64,000 nucleotides of DNA, taken from assembly GCA_023678885.1 (NCBI GenBank), contig CM042985.1, positions 4,018,985-4,082,984 on the forward strand, given 5' to 3'. The position numbers were made by a program, and so were the translations under genes. Origin of the DNA: Pogostemon cablin (Eukaryota > Streptophyta > Magnoliopsida > Lamiales > Lamiaceae). The notes under the pieces are model-generated. The model was given only the letters and a program-made list of their open reading frames with translations, had not been told where the DNA came from and did not search any database. Below are positions 12,401 through 24,588 of this stretch, one piece after another (positions within the stretch are counted from its first letter, which is position 1; each line of letters opens with the position of its first letter).

Positions 12401-13737
12401 CTCAGAAAAAAAATAAAAAAAGAAATCCCCCAATAACCTTATTGTACATAGAAAATGTATGCAATACTCTATTTTTCTACCCCACCTCCAGTACCTCTCA
12501 AAGAAGAAAAATTGGAGGAAGAAAAAAAGAAAAATATTAAAAGTTATTTTTTTTTCTTCTAAATTCTTTTTGATTTAGCATTGGGGCACGAGTTGTGTGA
12601 AGACTGCTGCATGCTATTAGATATGCTACCTTTGGTTGTATTCAAATGTCCCTATATATGTATAATGTATATATATATAAAAAAAGAGATTTAAGTCAGA
12701 TCCTGGCAGGTGATAGAATCGGAGCAATCAAGGGAGGATCTCCTTAAAGAAAATCTACAACTGAAAGAAACTATTTCCAATCTACAGTTAAGGGTCAACA
12801 ATCTTGAGATCGATAACAAAGTGGTAGGATTTCATCTTTGTTCTTGTGGTGTCGCATTCTATTTGTTATCTGGTATCTTTTTGGTGAATTTTATTTGATT
12901 CAGAATTCGGAATATGGGGATGCTAAATACCAGTTAGAAGCTGCAAGTGCATCAGTTGACAAATTGAGTGTAGAAAATTCCGAACTTGTTGAACAGGTAT
13001 TGTCAGTAAAACCATGCTTCTCGTTTGTAAAATATTCATCTTGTTTAACCTAGAAAAATAATTATAAGAAATATCTCTAAAACGGTCAGTTGCTGCTGTG
13101 GAAAGTGGGTTATGATTTATTTTGGTGGCGGTGTTATGCCTCTAGTCCCAGCTTGCTTGAATGACTGTTGATGCAATATCTGTTTACATGATAAATATTT
13201 GATTGTCTTATTCAGGTGAATGAGTTATATGGTATGCTTGACCAAAGAGGCATAAAAATGGAACAATCTTTCTCTGTTGGTTCGGATCTGGGGGCTGTAT
13301 CTGTTCGATCTACGGATGGTTCAAATGGCCCAGCTTTTACATCCGATTTCGCAGTAGGATCTGAAGATAAGCACGTTACTCCTCATGATTCTAATTTGAT
13401 CTCTGAGGCTAGAAGGACGATCCCTATCTCAGAGAGCACCCAATCTTTGGAAGAATTATTAAAGGATCAGAGGAACGGGAACCACGCAGATATTGCTGAT
13501 GACTTGAGAATTTTAAATTCTTCAGAGATAATAGAGGCTGATGAAATTGTGCAAATTCCACTGGATGAGAATGAAGTTGAGGAGACCAAATCTGACGTGG
13601 CTAAAGATGATGAGGAGATAAATGTCTCCCTCACTGATGCTCCATTAATCGGTGCTCCGTTCCGATTGATATCCTTTTTTGCTAGCTATGTTAGTGGAGC
13701 TGACTTGGTGAATAAGAACACTGGACAGTCAGGCTAG
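9468..13737 (+). CDS. Long coiled-coil protein, multi-exon, unrecognised family
   Basis: The gene model has 14 exons: 9468-9704, 9807-9851, 9955-10017, 10200-10263 (frameshifted, see findings), 10374-10436, 10568-10630, 10778-10840, 10994-11056, 11217-11279, 11402-11464, 12127-12186, 12710-12823, 12904-12996, 13216-13737. All borders are phase 0. Without exon 4 the product is 503 aa; with the internal acceptor at 10228 it is 515 aa. The N-terminus is very basic (MEDDKRKKKNKKKKNK), followed by an acidic region. The centre is a three-heptad unit repeated by exon. The C-terminus is acidic and closes with GAPFRLISFFASYVSGADL, a conserved-looking short amphipathic/hydrophobic segment that might contact a membrane. 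I do not recognise the family; a structural coiled-coil or tethering role is inference only. Confidence 0.85.
9955..11464 (+). repeat. Eight tandem 63-nt coiled-coil exons
   Basis: Exons at 9955, 10200, 10374, 10568, 10778, 10994, 11217 and 11402 are 63 nt each (64 in the second) and begin with a GCTAGTCT-like sequence right after the acceptor. They encode variants of ASLKDKIKQLQDEKDALMQNE-type 21-residue units. Hydrophobic positions 3, 7, 10 and 17 keep a heptad register that continues across exon joints. Introns between them are 106-182 nt and diverged, so exon duplication is old. Confidence 0.9.
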
Positions 13738-14231
13738 TCAATCTCACTTCTGGCTAATTATCCACTCAAATTTTTAACAGCTGCAAAAGCTAAAGCAACT
13801 CACACCAGAAATTTGCATAGATTTAAGGAGGGTTTTGTGCATTGTTTCTGTTAGTTAGATACAATACAACAGCAAGTGTTAGGATTATACAGTCCTACGG
13901 TCCTATTATACAGTAAGACTGTTAATCTAGGGTTTTGCAGATGCATTTACGTGATAGATACAACTGTGAATGCCAGCCATTGTAGATTATCATTTATAAA
14001 CTTTGTATTGATTGATTGACAATGTTGAGTTTGAACATCCAATATAAACATTCTGATTTGTACGTCTGTCTCTGTTTTTTGTTTTTTGCATAATATGACT
14101 ACATGGATGAAAAAAAATAGACATTTATTATTACAGCTGAAATGTCTGAATACCAGTTGTTTTTTCTTTGAGAAGAAGGAAATGTTTTGTGCTATTAACG
14201 CCATCTGTTGAGATGCAGTGAGCAAGAATTT
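13738..14231. other. Convergent 3' UTR spacer
   Basis: Lies between the stop of the plus-strand coiled-coil gene and the stop of the minus-strand receptor kinase. It is AT-rich and must contain the 3' ends of both transcripts. No further gene is seen. Confidence 0.6.
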
Positions 14232-16289
14232 CTACAATGTTGGACTAGTGCTGGATCTCTCAGATGATGTTCGGTTCTCCGGTCGGATTTCCTCAATCAT
14301 CCTAACAACTTCTTCCATTGCAGGTCTCATCTCTGGCACTTTAGCCACACAGGCCATTGCAATCTGAAGCATCTGCACCATTTCTTCTTCAATATTTATG
14401 TACTTTATCAAATCAGCGTCGAAAACCTCAGCCGTCCATTCCTCCCTCACAACTGACTGGACCCAGCGCGGTAAGTCCATTGTCTCTTCTTGCCCCATTG
14501 ACTGAGTTGGTGCTTTACCTGTGAGCAATTCTAGTAGGAAAACACCAAAACTGTATACATCCGACATTTGTGTAGATTTCCCTGTTTGAACGAGCTCAGG
14601 TGCTCGGTAACCTACACCTCTCGATGGAGTTGCGGGGATTCCCATTAGATGAGTAATACCGAATTCTGTGATGCATCCATTCATGTCCTGTGTGAGAACA
14701 ACATTGGAAGATTTGATGTTTCCATGAATCATTCTCTCAGAATGAATATATGCAACTCCCTTTGCTGCACCTAGGGAAGCTCTAAGTCTAGATTCCCAAT
14801 CAAGAGTTATTCCAGAATCTTTATTCCCTGCATACATCAAAGCATTTAAATAACTAAACAGCTAGTGTTTCTGTATGTGCATATTCTTTTTTGTTTACTT
14901 AATGCAGGCATGAAATTATTCTGTACTTAGAAACGTACCGTGGAGTTTGGAGGAGAGGCTGCCTCCGGGTACATGATCATAAACGAGCAGTTTCTCCTCT
15001 CTAGAATGGTAGTAAGCACGAAGGGGAACAATGTTCGGGTGGTGGTATAACCTTGCAATGGCCTTCATTTGTTGTTCGAATTCTCTTTTTCCAGCTATCA
15101 CTTCTCTAAGGCGCTTCACCACCACCGTTGTTCCTTCTTCTAAGAGAGCCGAATAGGTTGTACCATAGGTTCCTTTCCCTAGCACCTCTGCAGAGGCTCT
15201 CAACAAATCCTCAAGATTGAAGTTGTAGGAACAGCCTTGGAGGAAGATCAATCTGTTCTTTTGGACTTCTTGGACTCCACTCGAGAATTCTTCTTTTGGC
15301 ACACCCCCTCTTCCCCCTTGGAAAGCTTTTCCTTTCAGTAAGCCACCTCTTTCTCCTGTTTTCCGCTTCACACAGCATAACACCATCACTGAAGCTGCAG
15401 CAACTATCACTGTAGCACCCCCTACTCCGATTGCCACTAGAGTCGACGTGCTTAGGTTTTTATTCGTCTTCTTTCCTATAGGAGCTAAAGGTGAAGATGG
15501 GCTGCTCACTGGAGAAGGAGAAGATGGGAAAAAAGCTTGAGACGGAGGTGGAGGTGGAGGTGGAGGTGGAGGAGACGGAGATGGAGAAGGCGAAGGGGAA
15601 GGTGGAGGCGAAGGGCAACTTTCTAGGGGTCTCCCACACAACAGAGAGTTTCCACTGAAAGAAGTAACAGGAAATTTCTGGAGAAGAGATGGAACTGAAC
15701 CATTCAGATTGTTATTGCTAACATTCAATTGCCTAAGCCTAGGAAGGTTGAGATCTGGTATGAAGCCCGACAGAGAGTTGTTTTGGAGGAACAAGGAGGT
15801 GAGTAATGTAAGATTTTTCACTGTATCTGGAATGTCCCCTGTCAATGAGTTAAACGAAAGATCGATGACATTGAGTTGTGGCGAAAGAAACGAGGGAATA
15901 ACACCTGAAAAGCTGTTCTGTTGAAGGTTAACATAGCTGAGGGATGCAAGAGAGAGGATGTCGGATGGAAGCGTTCCATTGAGGAGATTTGATCGAAGGC
16001 TGAGCGTATTGAGCGCGTTCAGTCGACCCAAAGTGTTCTCCGGAATAGGGCCCTTAAGTCCATAACCAGGAAGACGAAGTGCTACTACACGAGAAGCATC
16101 GGAAGAGCAAGTGATTCCCTGCCATGACCTGCACACTAAAGAAACGTTTCCCCAGTTGAGTCGTCGAGCATGAGGTACAGCGTTCGCAAAATCGAGTAGG
16201 GCTTCGCCGTCTGAATTGAGGTCCGCCATGATCTTTGGCATTAGATATAAACAGGAGATGAAACACCATACGGAGAATGATAGCCTCAT
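14232..16289 (-). CDS. LRR-III receptor-like kinase, predicted inactive (At5g58300-like)
   Basis: Two exons, 14939-16289 and 14232-14827, give 648 aa, the normal size for this class. In order: signal peptide (about 1-22), N-terminal LRR cap ending in VCRSWQGITC, five to six LRRs (about 70-205), a CGRPLESC cysteine pair, a Ser/Pro-rich juxtamembrane stretch with a ten-proline run, a transmembrane segment (VAIGVGGATVIVAAASVMVL), then the kinase domain. The P-loop is GKGTYGTTY and the VVVKRL lysine is present. The catalytic loop, however, reads HGNIKSSN instead of HRDxKxxN, and the DFG motif is EFG. Both catalytic aspartates are therefore missing, so it should signal as a pseudokinase, as is common in LRR-III receptors at the plasma membrane. 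The intron position in the kinase domain is typical for the family. Confidence 0.94.
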
Positions 16290-16377
16290 GATTCTTTGAT
16301 CACTGCTAATTAGTTAGGGACTCCTTTCTATTATCTGATCTTTAGTATCCTTCCATTTCCATTGCACCTAATAATCC

Positions 16378-16390
16378 TATATATATAAGA
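16378..16390 (-). promoter_or_regulatory. TATA box of the receptor-like kinase gene
   Basis: On the minus strand TTATATATATAGG lies about 90 nt upstream of the ATG at 16289, which predicts a transcription start near 16350 and a short 5' UTR. Confidence 0.5.
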
Positions 16391-17617
16391 AACATTTGTA
16401 AGCTATGTTGCCTTTTTCTTCCTATTATTAAGAAATAGTATATGATCTAGTAAACAGAATGACAACCCCATAACTAATTCAACTCAGCTATTTTATAATC
16501 AAACAATCATTTGACTTGCTCATAATGGTCATTTTGGTACATGCCAATGGAAGACATGAACATGTAACATTTAGAAAAAAATAATAGTGAATACCATTTC
16601 AAGATCATCTATTTAACTGAAATTATACATTCCTTCCTCAAAGATGACAAACTTATCTGGCAAGTAAGTTTTCATGATTAACAAGAACCCAATAAACAGC
16701 TACAGAATCTTGCCTAAGACAAAACAGAAGTATAAAAGGATAAAGAGAAACTACATGCAATTTGTCAGGTCCCACAAACCAAGAAATCAGACATTGACTT
16801 TTGACACAGCATATGTGATTCAGACACAGATAGCAAACATGCAACAGTACCTTGAGTGATAGGAAGAATACTAATCAAGATGGGATGAACAAGAAAATCA
16901 TGGAAGCTTTAAAAACAAGTGAGTTGAAACAGAGTATTATATAGAGCTATTATTTCCTCTCTAACTCAACGTCTACTTATGCATACTCTCTTCTTTTTTC
17001 TTTTGGTTGGCATAAAGAAGAAAATTAGAGATTAAGAGAAGAATCCGTACAAGTAAAAGGGTGGTTTGGTGTGGTAGAACAGAAATCAAGAAGTATATAT
17101 GATCTTGAGATTACACTTTCTTTTTCTTCTTTTTTGATTTGTGGGCTTCTTCGTCAAGCAAACGGAATTCTCTCAGCACAAATCTCGATAACTTGACAAC
17201 CCTTTTTCCACTTTATTGTTGGATGCTAATTAATCCTGTGTTTAAGAATACCTATTCATTATTGTGGGATTCGCGTAAGATACAACTACTTTTGATGAGT
17301 TATTTTAATCGGTCAAATATGGTTTAGAAACTTGGTGTCAAGTAATAATGGGGTTGTTCAAGATTATTGAAGACTGCATGCCTACATTTAATTAATCCCA
17401 AAACAAAATCAAAACCCACATGCAGAACGTAATCAAGCAAGCTGTAGACGAATTTAATCTCTTTTTAATAAGAAATGGGTGAAGAATGGTGGTTTAAGAT
17501 TAGTTTAAGGAGTTGACAATGGCTAGGGCAGTTAGGGTTTGGTATTAACATGTATATATGCTTGCTTCTATATACTCCCATAATCTTTACAAATATCTTT
17601 TCTTTTTTTTTTTGGTT

Positions 17618-17650
17618 GGGGGGTGGGGGTGGGGGTGGGGGTGGGGGGGG
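17618..17650 (+). other. Perfect G-quadruplex-type G-tract array
   Basis: Five G-runs of 6, 5, 5, 5 and 8 bases are separated by single T residues. Single-nucleotide loops and runs longer than four make this one of the strongest classes of predicted intramolecular quadruplex. The complementary strand is a C-rich i-motif candidate. It lies about 1.3 kb upstream of the receptor kinase ATG. Confidence 0.8.
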
Positions 17651-18179
17651 ACTTGGCCCCCACATAATAAACTATTTTTTGTCCAAAGTTAGAAGTAGCA
17701 ACTAAGCACGTATATGATATCATTAATGCAATAATTATCTTTCTAATTTGTATTTAAATCCTATATTAGACGAGTCTAATGAAAATTTTAACTTTACCCC
17801 TATGATTCGAGAGAGGAGAGAACCTGGGATGGGGTCCACCCTCCCCCTTGTAAAGATAATCGAAACCAAAATATATTATAGAAATAAAAAAAAATTGTGG
17901 TCAAATATGCGAATAATTGATTTAGTATTATTGGAAGTGGGTGGAAGATTCAGAGGAGCACAATTGCACATGCTTGGTTGTGATGTTAATTAGAGTGGAT
18001 GCTCTTCACACCACCTACTCTAGTGTTATTTGGTTGGACTTCTCTGTAATAAACCATATTCTACATAATTTTTCTTTTTAAATATGAAATATTACCTCTA
18101 ATATATGCATACGGACTATGGTGTGTGTTGGTTTATATTACATCAATCAATTATGGGTGAGGCTTGCATGCGTCCTTGC

Positions 18180-18570
18180 GCTTTTAGAATTAGTATTATG
18201 GGTAAGATTACATTGCTTTGTAATAAGGGTATATACTTTAATTAATAAAGGTACATTATTTTGTTCTAAAAGGTAAGATTACATTGCTTTGTAATAAGGG
18301 TATATACTTTAATTAATAAATGTATATTATTTTGTTCTAAAAGGGTATATATTTATTAATATTTTTTATTTTTCTTCAGAAAATAAAGGGTACTATACGA
18401 TTTAACACAAAATTTCAAAGGCGCACGGAATGTGTTCCCGTGCGCCCGGGCACACACATGTTTTTGCCATGGTACACATCTATATACTAAAGGGTACACA
18501 ATTTAATACAAAATTCTAAAGACGCACGGAATGTGCTCTCGTGCGCACACAAGTTTTTACCATCAATTAT
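18180..18570. repeat. Composite repeat related to the GGCAAAAGCTC element family
   Basis: Two direct copies of an ~80-bp unit (GGTAAGATTACATTGC start) occur at about 18201 and 18272. They are followed by GGCGCACGGAATGTG / CCGTGCGCCCGGG blocks identical in type to the ends of the element at 33041. Terminal-like ATGG(C/T)AAAAAC(A/T)TGTGTG motifs appear twice in inverse orientation (near 18470 and 18565). It looks like a nested or rearranged pair of related elements. Confidence 0.5.
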
Positions 18571-19744
18571 TAATGAATAGAAAAATAAAGGAGAATTATT
18601 AACCTAATATGAATAGAAAAATAAAGGAGAATTACCAACCTAGTCGAAAGAACGGAGAATTGGATCTAGCAAGTGCTTGTGTATGTAGATGCTTGGGATG
18701 TGATGTACGCAATAAGTGCATAATGACCCTATTAATAGAGTCTAGAAACTACTTATGGCAGAATTGCTTGATTTATTATTGATTGTGTTTACATACAGAA
18801 TTGTTATTGATTTTGTTCACACGCAACTTTGACCGTCCAGATACCATGTACCACATATTGTATTTGCTCAAGGTCCAAAATCTCAATTTATTACTATATT
18901 TAATTATCTCATATGTATGACTAATTTTACTTACTTCAATTATTATATTAATTAATAATTAGTAACCAATTAAATTCTCTAATGTAGGTGTATGATAAGA
19001 CCACGACTAGATAAATCTACCTACATATTTTTCATGGGTCATAATTTATGTCTAACGTGATATTTTTTTTTCAAAGGGTGGAACCGCACACTTGCGTCCC
19101 CACACCTAGCCTGACAGAATGGTGACTCACTTGATCAATCAGGGTTTAAATTACTATCCACTGCATACAAGAAGTTCCTCATTTTGAGAGATTAAGGACC
19201 ACACTGCCGTAGTGTGCTATGCTTGGTTAGTTATTAAGCAAATTGTCATTCTTGTTGCGAGCATGAGTTCGTGCGTGAAAGCATACATCAAAGAGTAGGA
19301 CATGAACATCTAGCTAGTGCAAGAGGATAATTATGATAATTTCTTATAATTTCTTGTTCTCATGTAGTAATACATCGACTTGAATTCTCTATATCATTTG
19401 GCACATCATCTCTTATGATGAATGACACGTAGGAGAGAGAAACTAAACCTTAAACCTAGGGATAATGATTGGATTTTATTTCCTCCTCTTACATGTTGAT
19501 CACTTAGGTGTGATACAGAAGATAATGTATGAAAATGACTTAGAAGATCTGGTGTTGTAATCCATCTCACATGTTCTTTAACTTTATTTACATTTAGAAA
19601 CACAACAAACCATCACGTTATCCTTTTTAGGTCATTATAACCTCCCTACATAATGAAACAATGTAAAATGGAGCCTTGTAGTTGTAATTGGCGTGACTAG
19701 GGCTTATACTCATAAATGTGTGCCATTTTTTTTTATTCGCCTGC

Positions 19745-19747
<3 letters not shown>

Positions 19748-19799
<52 letters not shown>
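19748..19799. repeat. (TA)n microsatellite, about 26 repeats
   Basis: An uninterrupted TA run. It lies downstream of the 3' end of the neighbouring minus-strand gene and has no visible coding context. Confidence 0.95.
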
Positions 19800-19802
<3 letters not shown>

Positions 19803-20148
19803 TGGGTGATAAATTAAATTAAGGCTAAAACTTGCTTGCATCTTTTCTATAAAAAAATTATACTTTTATTAATTAAAAGTATATACTCTTTAGAACAAAA
19901 TATTATACTCTTATACACTTTGTACACTCGAAAACACAATAGACCAACTCTTAAATTAAATACTATATCTCATCTAACACAAGAACTTATCATATAGATA
20001 TGGCATTTTGCTCAAAATAACAAAATACTCAGGTGATTACATTCTTTAGTGTCCCAACCTTCAAATTTCAATTTAAAAAAAAAATTAGAAAAAGAAAAGT
20101 AGGGAGGAATTTGGAAGTAGTAAAATCATCCCAAGGTGTTGATGAGGG

Positions 20149-23100
20149 TCATAAAGGATCAAAAGGTTCAGGCAGGAGTTCAAATCCATTGTCAAAGAGG
20201 ACTCCTTGATCAGACTTATCATCAAGACTGTGAAGCCAATTTGCGTTCTTCAGATCCTCCTTCAGAAGAATCATATCATAACGGGAACTTTCATAAATGT
20301 CGATATTCGTTAACTTTGCACAAGACTGGGACCTGTCTTCCTCACTCCCACTTTCGGAATACCTGTTTCCGTTTTCTGCAAAGCTACCATTACTACTAAT
20401 AGGAAAGTGTCCGTTGACGGATGCTGCGCCTGGATGGACTTTCTGGTTGGTGGACCTAATGCTTTGAGGGAACAGATTGGAGCCGGTGAGGGGACGAAGC
20501 CCATTGCTACCGTTTCTTATATCCTGCCATAGAATGGGAAGATCTTTGAGAACGATCAAGCATGAAAGTTTCTAGATTCCTATTTCCCTAAATAAAGTTA
20601 GCCATGTCATGCAAGTTATATAGTTGCCACTGAATTTGCAGAATATAGTGTTGAATCACATTTCATGTTCATCTAGTCCCAACCTAGCATGAAGTACAGC
20701 ACCTAATTTCAAAATATGGCTAATCTACATGTTAGGTAGAGTACTAAATTATGAAAAAGGACTTCCATAAGATGTAACTTTATACAACTCCATAACTTGC
20801 CAAGATATCCCACATAAGACCATGATACTAGTGCTTAGTTGTCAAACACCTCATACATAAGCATGAGGGATCGAGGGGCAAAATTCAGTAGGTCTTCATT
20901 CTATGTGGCAGTCTAAGGTTGGTAGTTTTAAGAAGTGAACATGCTTAAGACAATGTTGGTGATAAGTTCTTTAGGGTTACCAAGTTGATGGTCATAGAGA
21001 AAAAAAAAAGTAAAAAAGTGCAGAGTTCTCTAAACAGAAAATAAATGGTGATGGTATTATAAAAAGAATTACAAATCAGAGGTGTGTACCATATGTCGAA
21101 TTGCCATGTCAAGAGATTTCTTTGAGATTGTACGACCAAACCCTGTACTATCTGCAGATGTCTTTGCAGGTTTCCGGTTTGACAACTCTTTCCTGGAGTC
21201 CAAAGGATCAGACAACGTTCCACTGGACAGTGTTCGCCCCCTCCCATTTTGTTCAACAAGTCTTCCCCTCGTGACGATTGGCGATGACTGTCTCCGAGGA
21301 TTACTAGTTACATTCACTGTAGGGTCTGTATTTCCTTTTGTAGTGAGAGCAACACCAGGCCTAGACCTCCCAGCAGATACTGGTCTATCAGGCAAAGTTG
21401 TTCGGAGGTTTGGTGGTGTATCAAGTGGAAAATCAGGGAGTACAATTGGCTGTGGTGGGGCTCGAACTCTTGGTCCAGGGGAGCTTGGACGGGAAACTGA
21501 AGATACGGTTCGCCCACTAGTGAGGCTACGCCCACCAGGGGTTGAAGGTCCAGATACGGGAGATAAAGATGGTGCGAGATTTCGACGAGTAGGTGTTGAT
21601 GGTCGTGATGTAGTCCGAGGAGCAGGGGAGTTCAAGCTTGCAGATATTTGTGGCCTAGAAGTAGGAGTAGATGGTCTAGAGTTTTGGGACGGTCTTGGTT
21701 TATTATCTATAGAGGAGGAACTGGATGCAGGACGGACTTTAGACGGAGTTGAAGATCTTGACAGAGATGGACGGGAAGAAGGGGTTGAAGGCCTGGTAAT
21801 GGAAGAAGAGCGAGTAGGAGTGGATGGTCTAATATAAGATGAAACAGAAGCAGAGCTTGTGTTCAGTATGGAATTGGGTTTATTGGAATGTGAGCTATAC
21901 TGCGAACTAGAAATAGAGGGTCTAGTCACTGAATTGCTTCTTGTTGGTTTCGTGGGCTGGTTGTTCTCTGAATGTGTGACCGATAGCTGAAATGGAAAAC
22001 TAATTTATTAAGTTTAAAAAAGAAATTGCGCCAAACACTATCCAAAAGAAAGAAAGATTGAAGAATACAAGGCTCATACAGTAGCAAAATTAAAGCATCC
22101 ATCCGCCAATATTTTGTAAAGCATAAATCAGAAGGAAGCAAATTGCAAGCAATGCACAGGAAGCTTATACGAGAGCTTGACATACCCGTGATGCTTTAGT
22201 TGTTGATCTAGATCTTACTAAAGGACCATTCCTTGGAGCCATAAGACCTGCTTGAGATTCTTTTCCATCCGAAGAAGGGAACAATGGAGTTCCAGGAGGA
22301 GTAAGAAGCCTATCAAGTAAAAGAAAGTAAAAATTTTAAAGAACTGATAGCAGAGAAACAGACTTGGATGAACTCTCGTTCATTATCTTTAACCATCAAA
22401 ATTTCCATCTAATGTTATGAAGCAAATTATCTTTAGATTCTGCCAACAATTTTCTCTTGTGTTATCCGTTGAACATCACTGGTAAACGAGAAATATGCGC
22501 TAAAACCTTCGATGAATATGTTGAGATTCTTACCTGATTGAATTATGAAAACCAAGTATTCAAGTGCTCACACAAAATCACTCCTATTTAGATTTTTAGA
22601 GTTCGTTGAACAAAGAATCATAGTTTATTTAAGAAAATGGATTTTAATGAGGCAAGGTCTTACAGGATACACAACTGCAGAAAATTACAGAAAATTACAG
22701 TGGAACACAATAATTGCACTTCAAATACAAGATTTCTGTCACACCATCAAGATCAAGTTCTTTTCAGACAAGAAAGATTCTCCTTTTGCAAATTTAAAGA
22801 GTACAACTGAGAAATTTAGTTCTGAATAATCTCAAACTTACATACAGACCATGGCACCAGCTCCTTTTACACTATTACTCTTGAAGAGGATTTAAAAAGT
22901 GATTTATAAGGTGGGAATCTGGGATACCACTCAAAATTTCCTAAACTTACTAAACCAGTCACTAGTCATATCAATTGAAGAAAGGAATAAACTAAGTACT
23001 ACTCACTTGAAACCAACTAAAAGTAATCTAATGCATCAGAATTTTAATTCTCTAGAGGATTTGGTCGGAAAGCCAATTAAAGAGATAGAACATTTCGGCA

Positions 23101-23777
23101 TAAGCTAGATCTGACAACCAATATGGAAAATAAATATTAAATCCAAGAAAAGAGATTAAAGATTACCAATCATAGTCGTGCTTTCCTCCTTCAGCCGATG
23201 ACAATAAATCATCCAATGCACTCTTCCCCTGTTTTGCTGATCCAATTGAGAGTCTCCCCAATTTAACCGACACTAGTCGTGAAAAACACCCAAAGTAAGG
23301 TGAAGGATAGTCACAATTAAATTGAAAAGAGGAAAAAAAAAAAAACTAATATGTGCGTGTGTATACTGCACTACTGCAGTCTGCAGATAGTAAGTACAAC
23401 ACGACGCCGTTCCAAACTTCCAGAACCGGCGTATTATCGTCACAGATAATGCCAAAAACAGAAAGCTAAAAAAATCCGATGTTTTCGCGAGGATTCTCAA
23501 AATCATGAATACTAAAATACAGTTCACCAATCACCACCTCCTCACAGAATTCATAGAAGAAAATGAGTTAATAAATGGTTAGAGAATCACAACACATACC
23601 ATCGGACGACTCGTCGGAGGAGGCGACGGACAGACTGCGGCGGCTTTTGGAGAAGAGATCTAGATTATCATCGTTGAAATCCTTGGAATTCGGAACTCCG
23701 ATAAGGCTAAGACCTCGGCGGTGGTTGAGCGGATTCCGTCCGGCGCCGACGACGGATTCTCTTAACGGACGATTCAT
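20149..23777 (-). CDS. Ser/Pro/Arg-rich FLO11-like / basic proline-rich protein
   Basis: Five exons join in frame: 23600-23777, 23167-23272, 22186-22309, 21090-21986, 20149-20523 (1680 nt, 559 aa). The conserved N-terminal block reads NRPLRESVVGAGRN, LDLFSKSRRSLSVASSDESS, then LGRLSIGSAKQGKSALDDLL, GGKHDYDWLLTPPGTPLFPS, as in plant proteins annotated as flocculation protein FLO11-like (At2g40070 group; some members are described as basic proline-rich, microtubule-associated). Exon 4 is a long low-complexity S/T/R/P region with repeated RPSTP motifs, basic and probably disordered. The end of exon 4 plus exon 5 carries another conserved block (KSLDMAIRHM, then DIRNGSNGLRPL) and an acidic tail. 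There is no membrane segment. Microtubule binding is inferred from the family only. A 251-codon frame on the opposite strand of exon 4 is an artefact of the biased composition. Confidence 0.9.
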
Positions 23778-24240
23778 GGAGACCTGCGTGAACTCAGCAG
23801 ACGAAGGTATGCATATATGGATACGGAATGGAGTAGTATAGATATTTGCAGAGATTCAGAGAATGAAAAGCACGTTAGAAATGCGTGGAGAGAAGAGAAG
23901 GAAACAGAGTCAGGGAACGAGGTAGGAGTTGTTTTCGATTATATCGGACTAATAATTATATGATACGACGACGTTGTCAAATGATGAGTCGGTGCGCAAT
24001 ATACATATAATAGATCTGTACGTATAGGTGAGTTGGGGTGAATGATAGAGGAGAGTGGTGGTGAGTCAGAGGGAGCCGAGTTGCGAGTTGGAGAAGAGGA
24101 GGCAACCGCATGTTCAGTGACAGTAAAAATTAACACAAGAAATACAGGCACCAGCTGTGTGCTCTCCATTACTTTTTACTATTTTATTATATTTTTATTT
24201 TATTTTCTCCTTCCACATATATATACTTTTTTTTTCTAAA

Positions 24241-24588
24241 TATAATGTGCATCCCGATGCACCTAAAGGTAGGGTGCATTCATATACAAATAAAAATAAA
24301 AATATATACAATTATGACCAAAAATATATACAATTCAATTGTTATTTTTTAATAAAAATTAAGTGTAAAAAAATACTCCAATTATTAAAAAATATATATG
24401 CAATATTGAATAAAAAGTTATACACATATGAATGTTAGTTTTTTTTAATAAAAACTTAGTATGGAATAAGTATACAATTATTATGAAACACATATACATA
24501 ATAGAATAATATGTATACAAAATAGAATAAAAGGTCATACATACACATATGAGTGCACTCTTGCATCCAGGTGCACCCAATATACACT
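24241..24588. mobile_element. MITE, GGGTGCACC family, copy 1
   Basis: Ends carry GATGCACCTAAAGGTAGGG on the left and the inverse GTGCACCCAATATACACT on the right. The interior is AT-rich with ATATATACAATT motifs. It aligns along its length with the copy at 30308. Confidence 0.65.

Larger units (their letters stand above)
16290..20148. other. Intergenic region upstream of the receptor kinase
   Basis: No gene is recognised across this stretch. It contains the promoter of the kinase gene, a G-tract, a composite repeat at 18180-18570 and a TA microsatellite, each listed separately. Remaining sequence is AT-rich with short frames only. Confidence 0.55.

Noticed and set aside
21082..21837. 251-codon open frame on the plus strand
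   Set aside because: It is antisense to exon 4 of the Ser/Pro/Arg-rich gene. The biased composition of that exon removes stops on the other strand; the antisense protein shows no family features.
24042..24239. Plus-strand frame near the promoter of the Ser/Pro/Arg-rich gene
   Set aside because: Lies in the probable 5' flank of a minus-strand gene; ends in a Phe/Tyr-rich run from a T-tract, no family resemblance.
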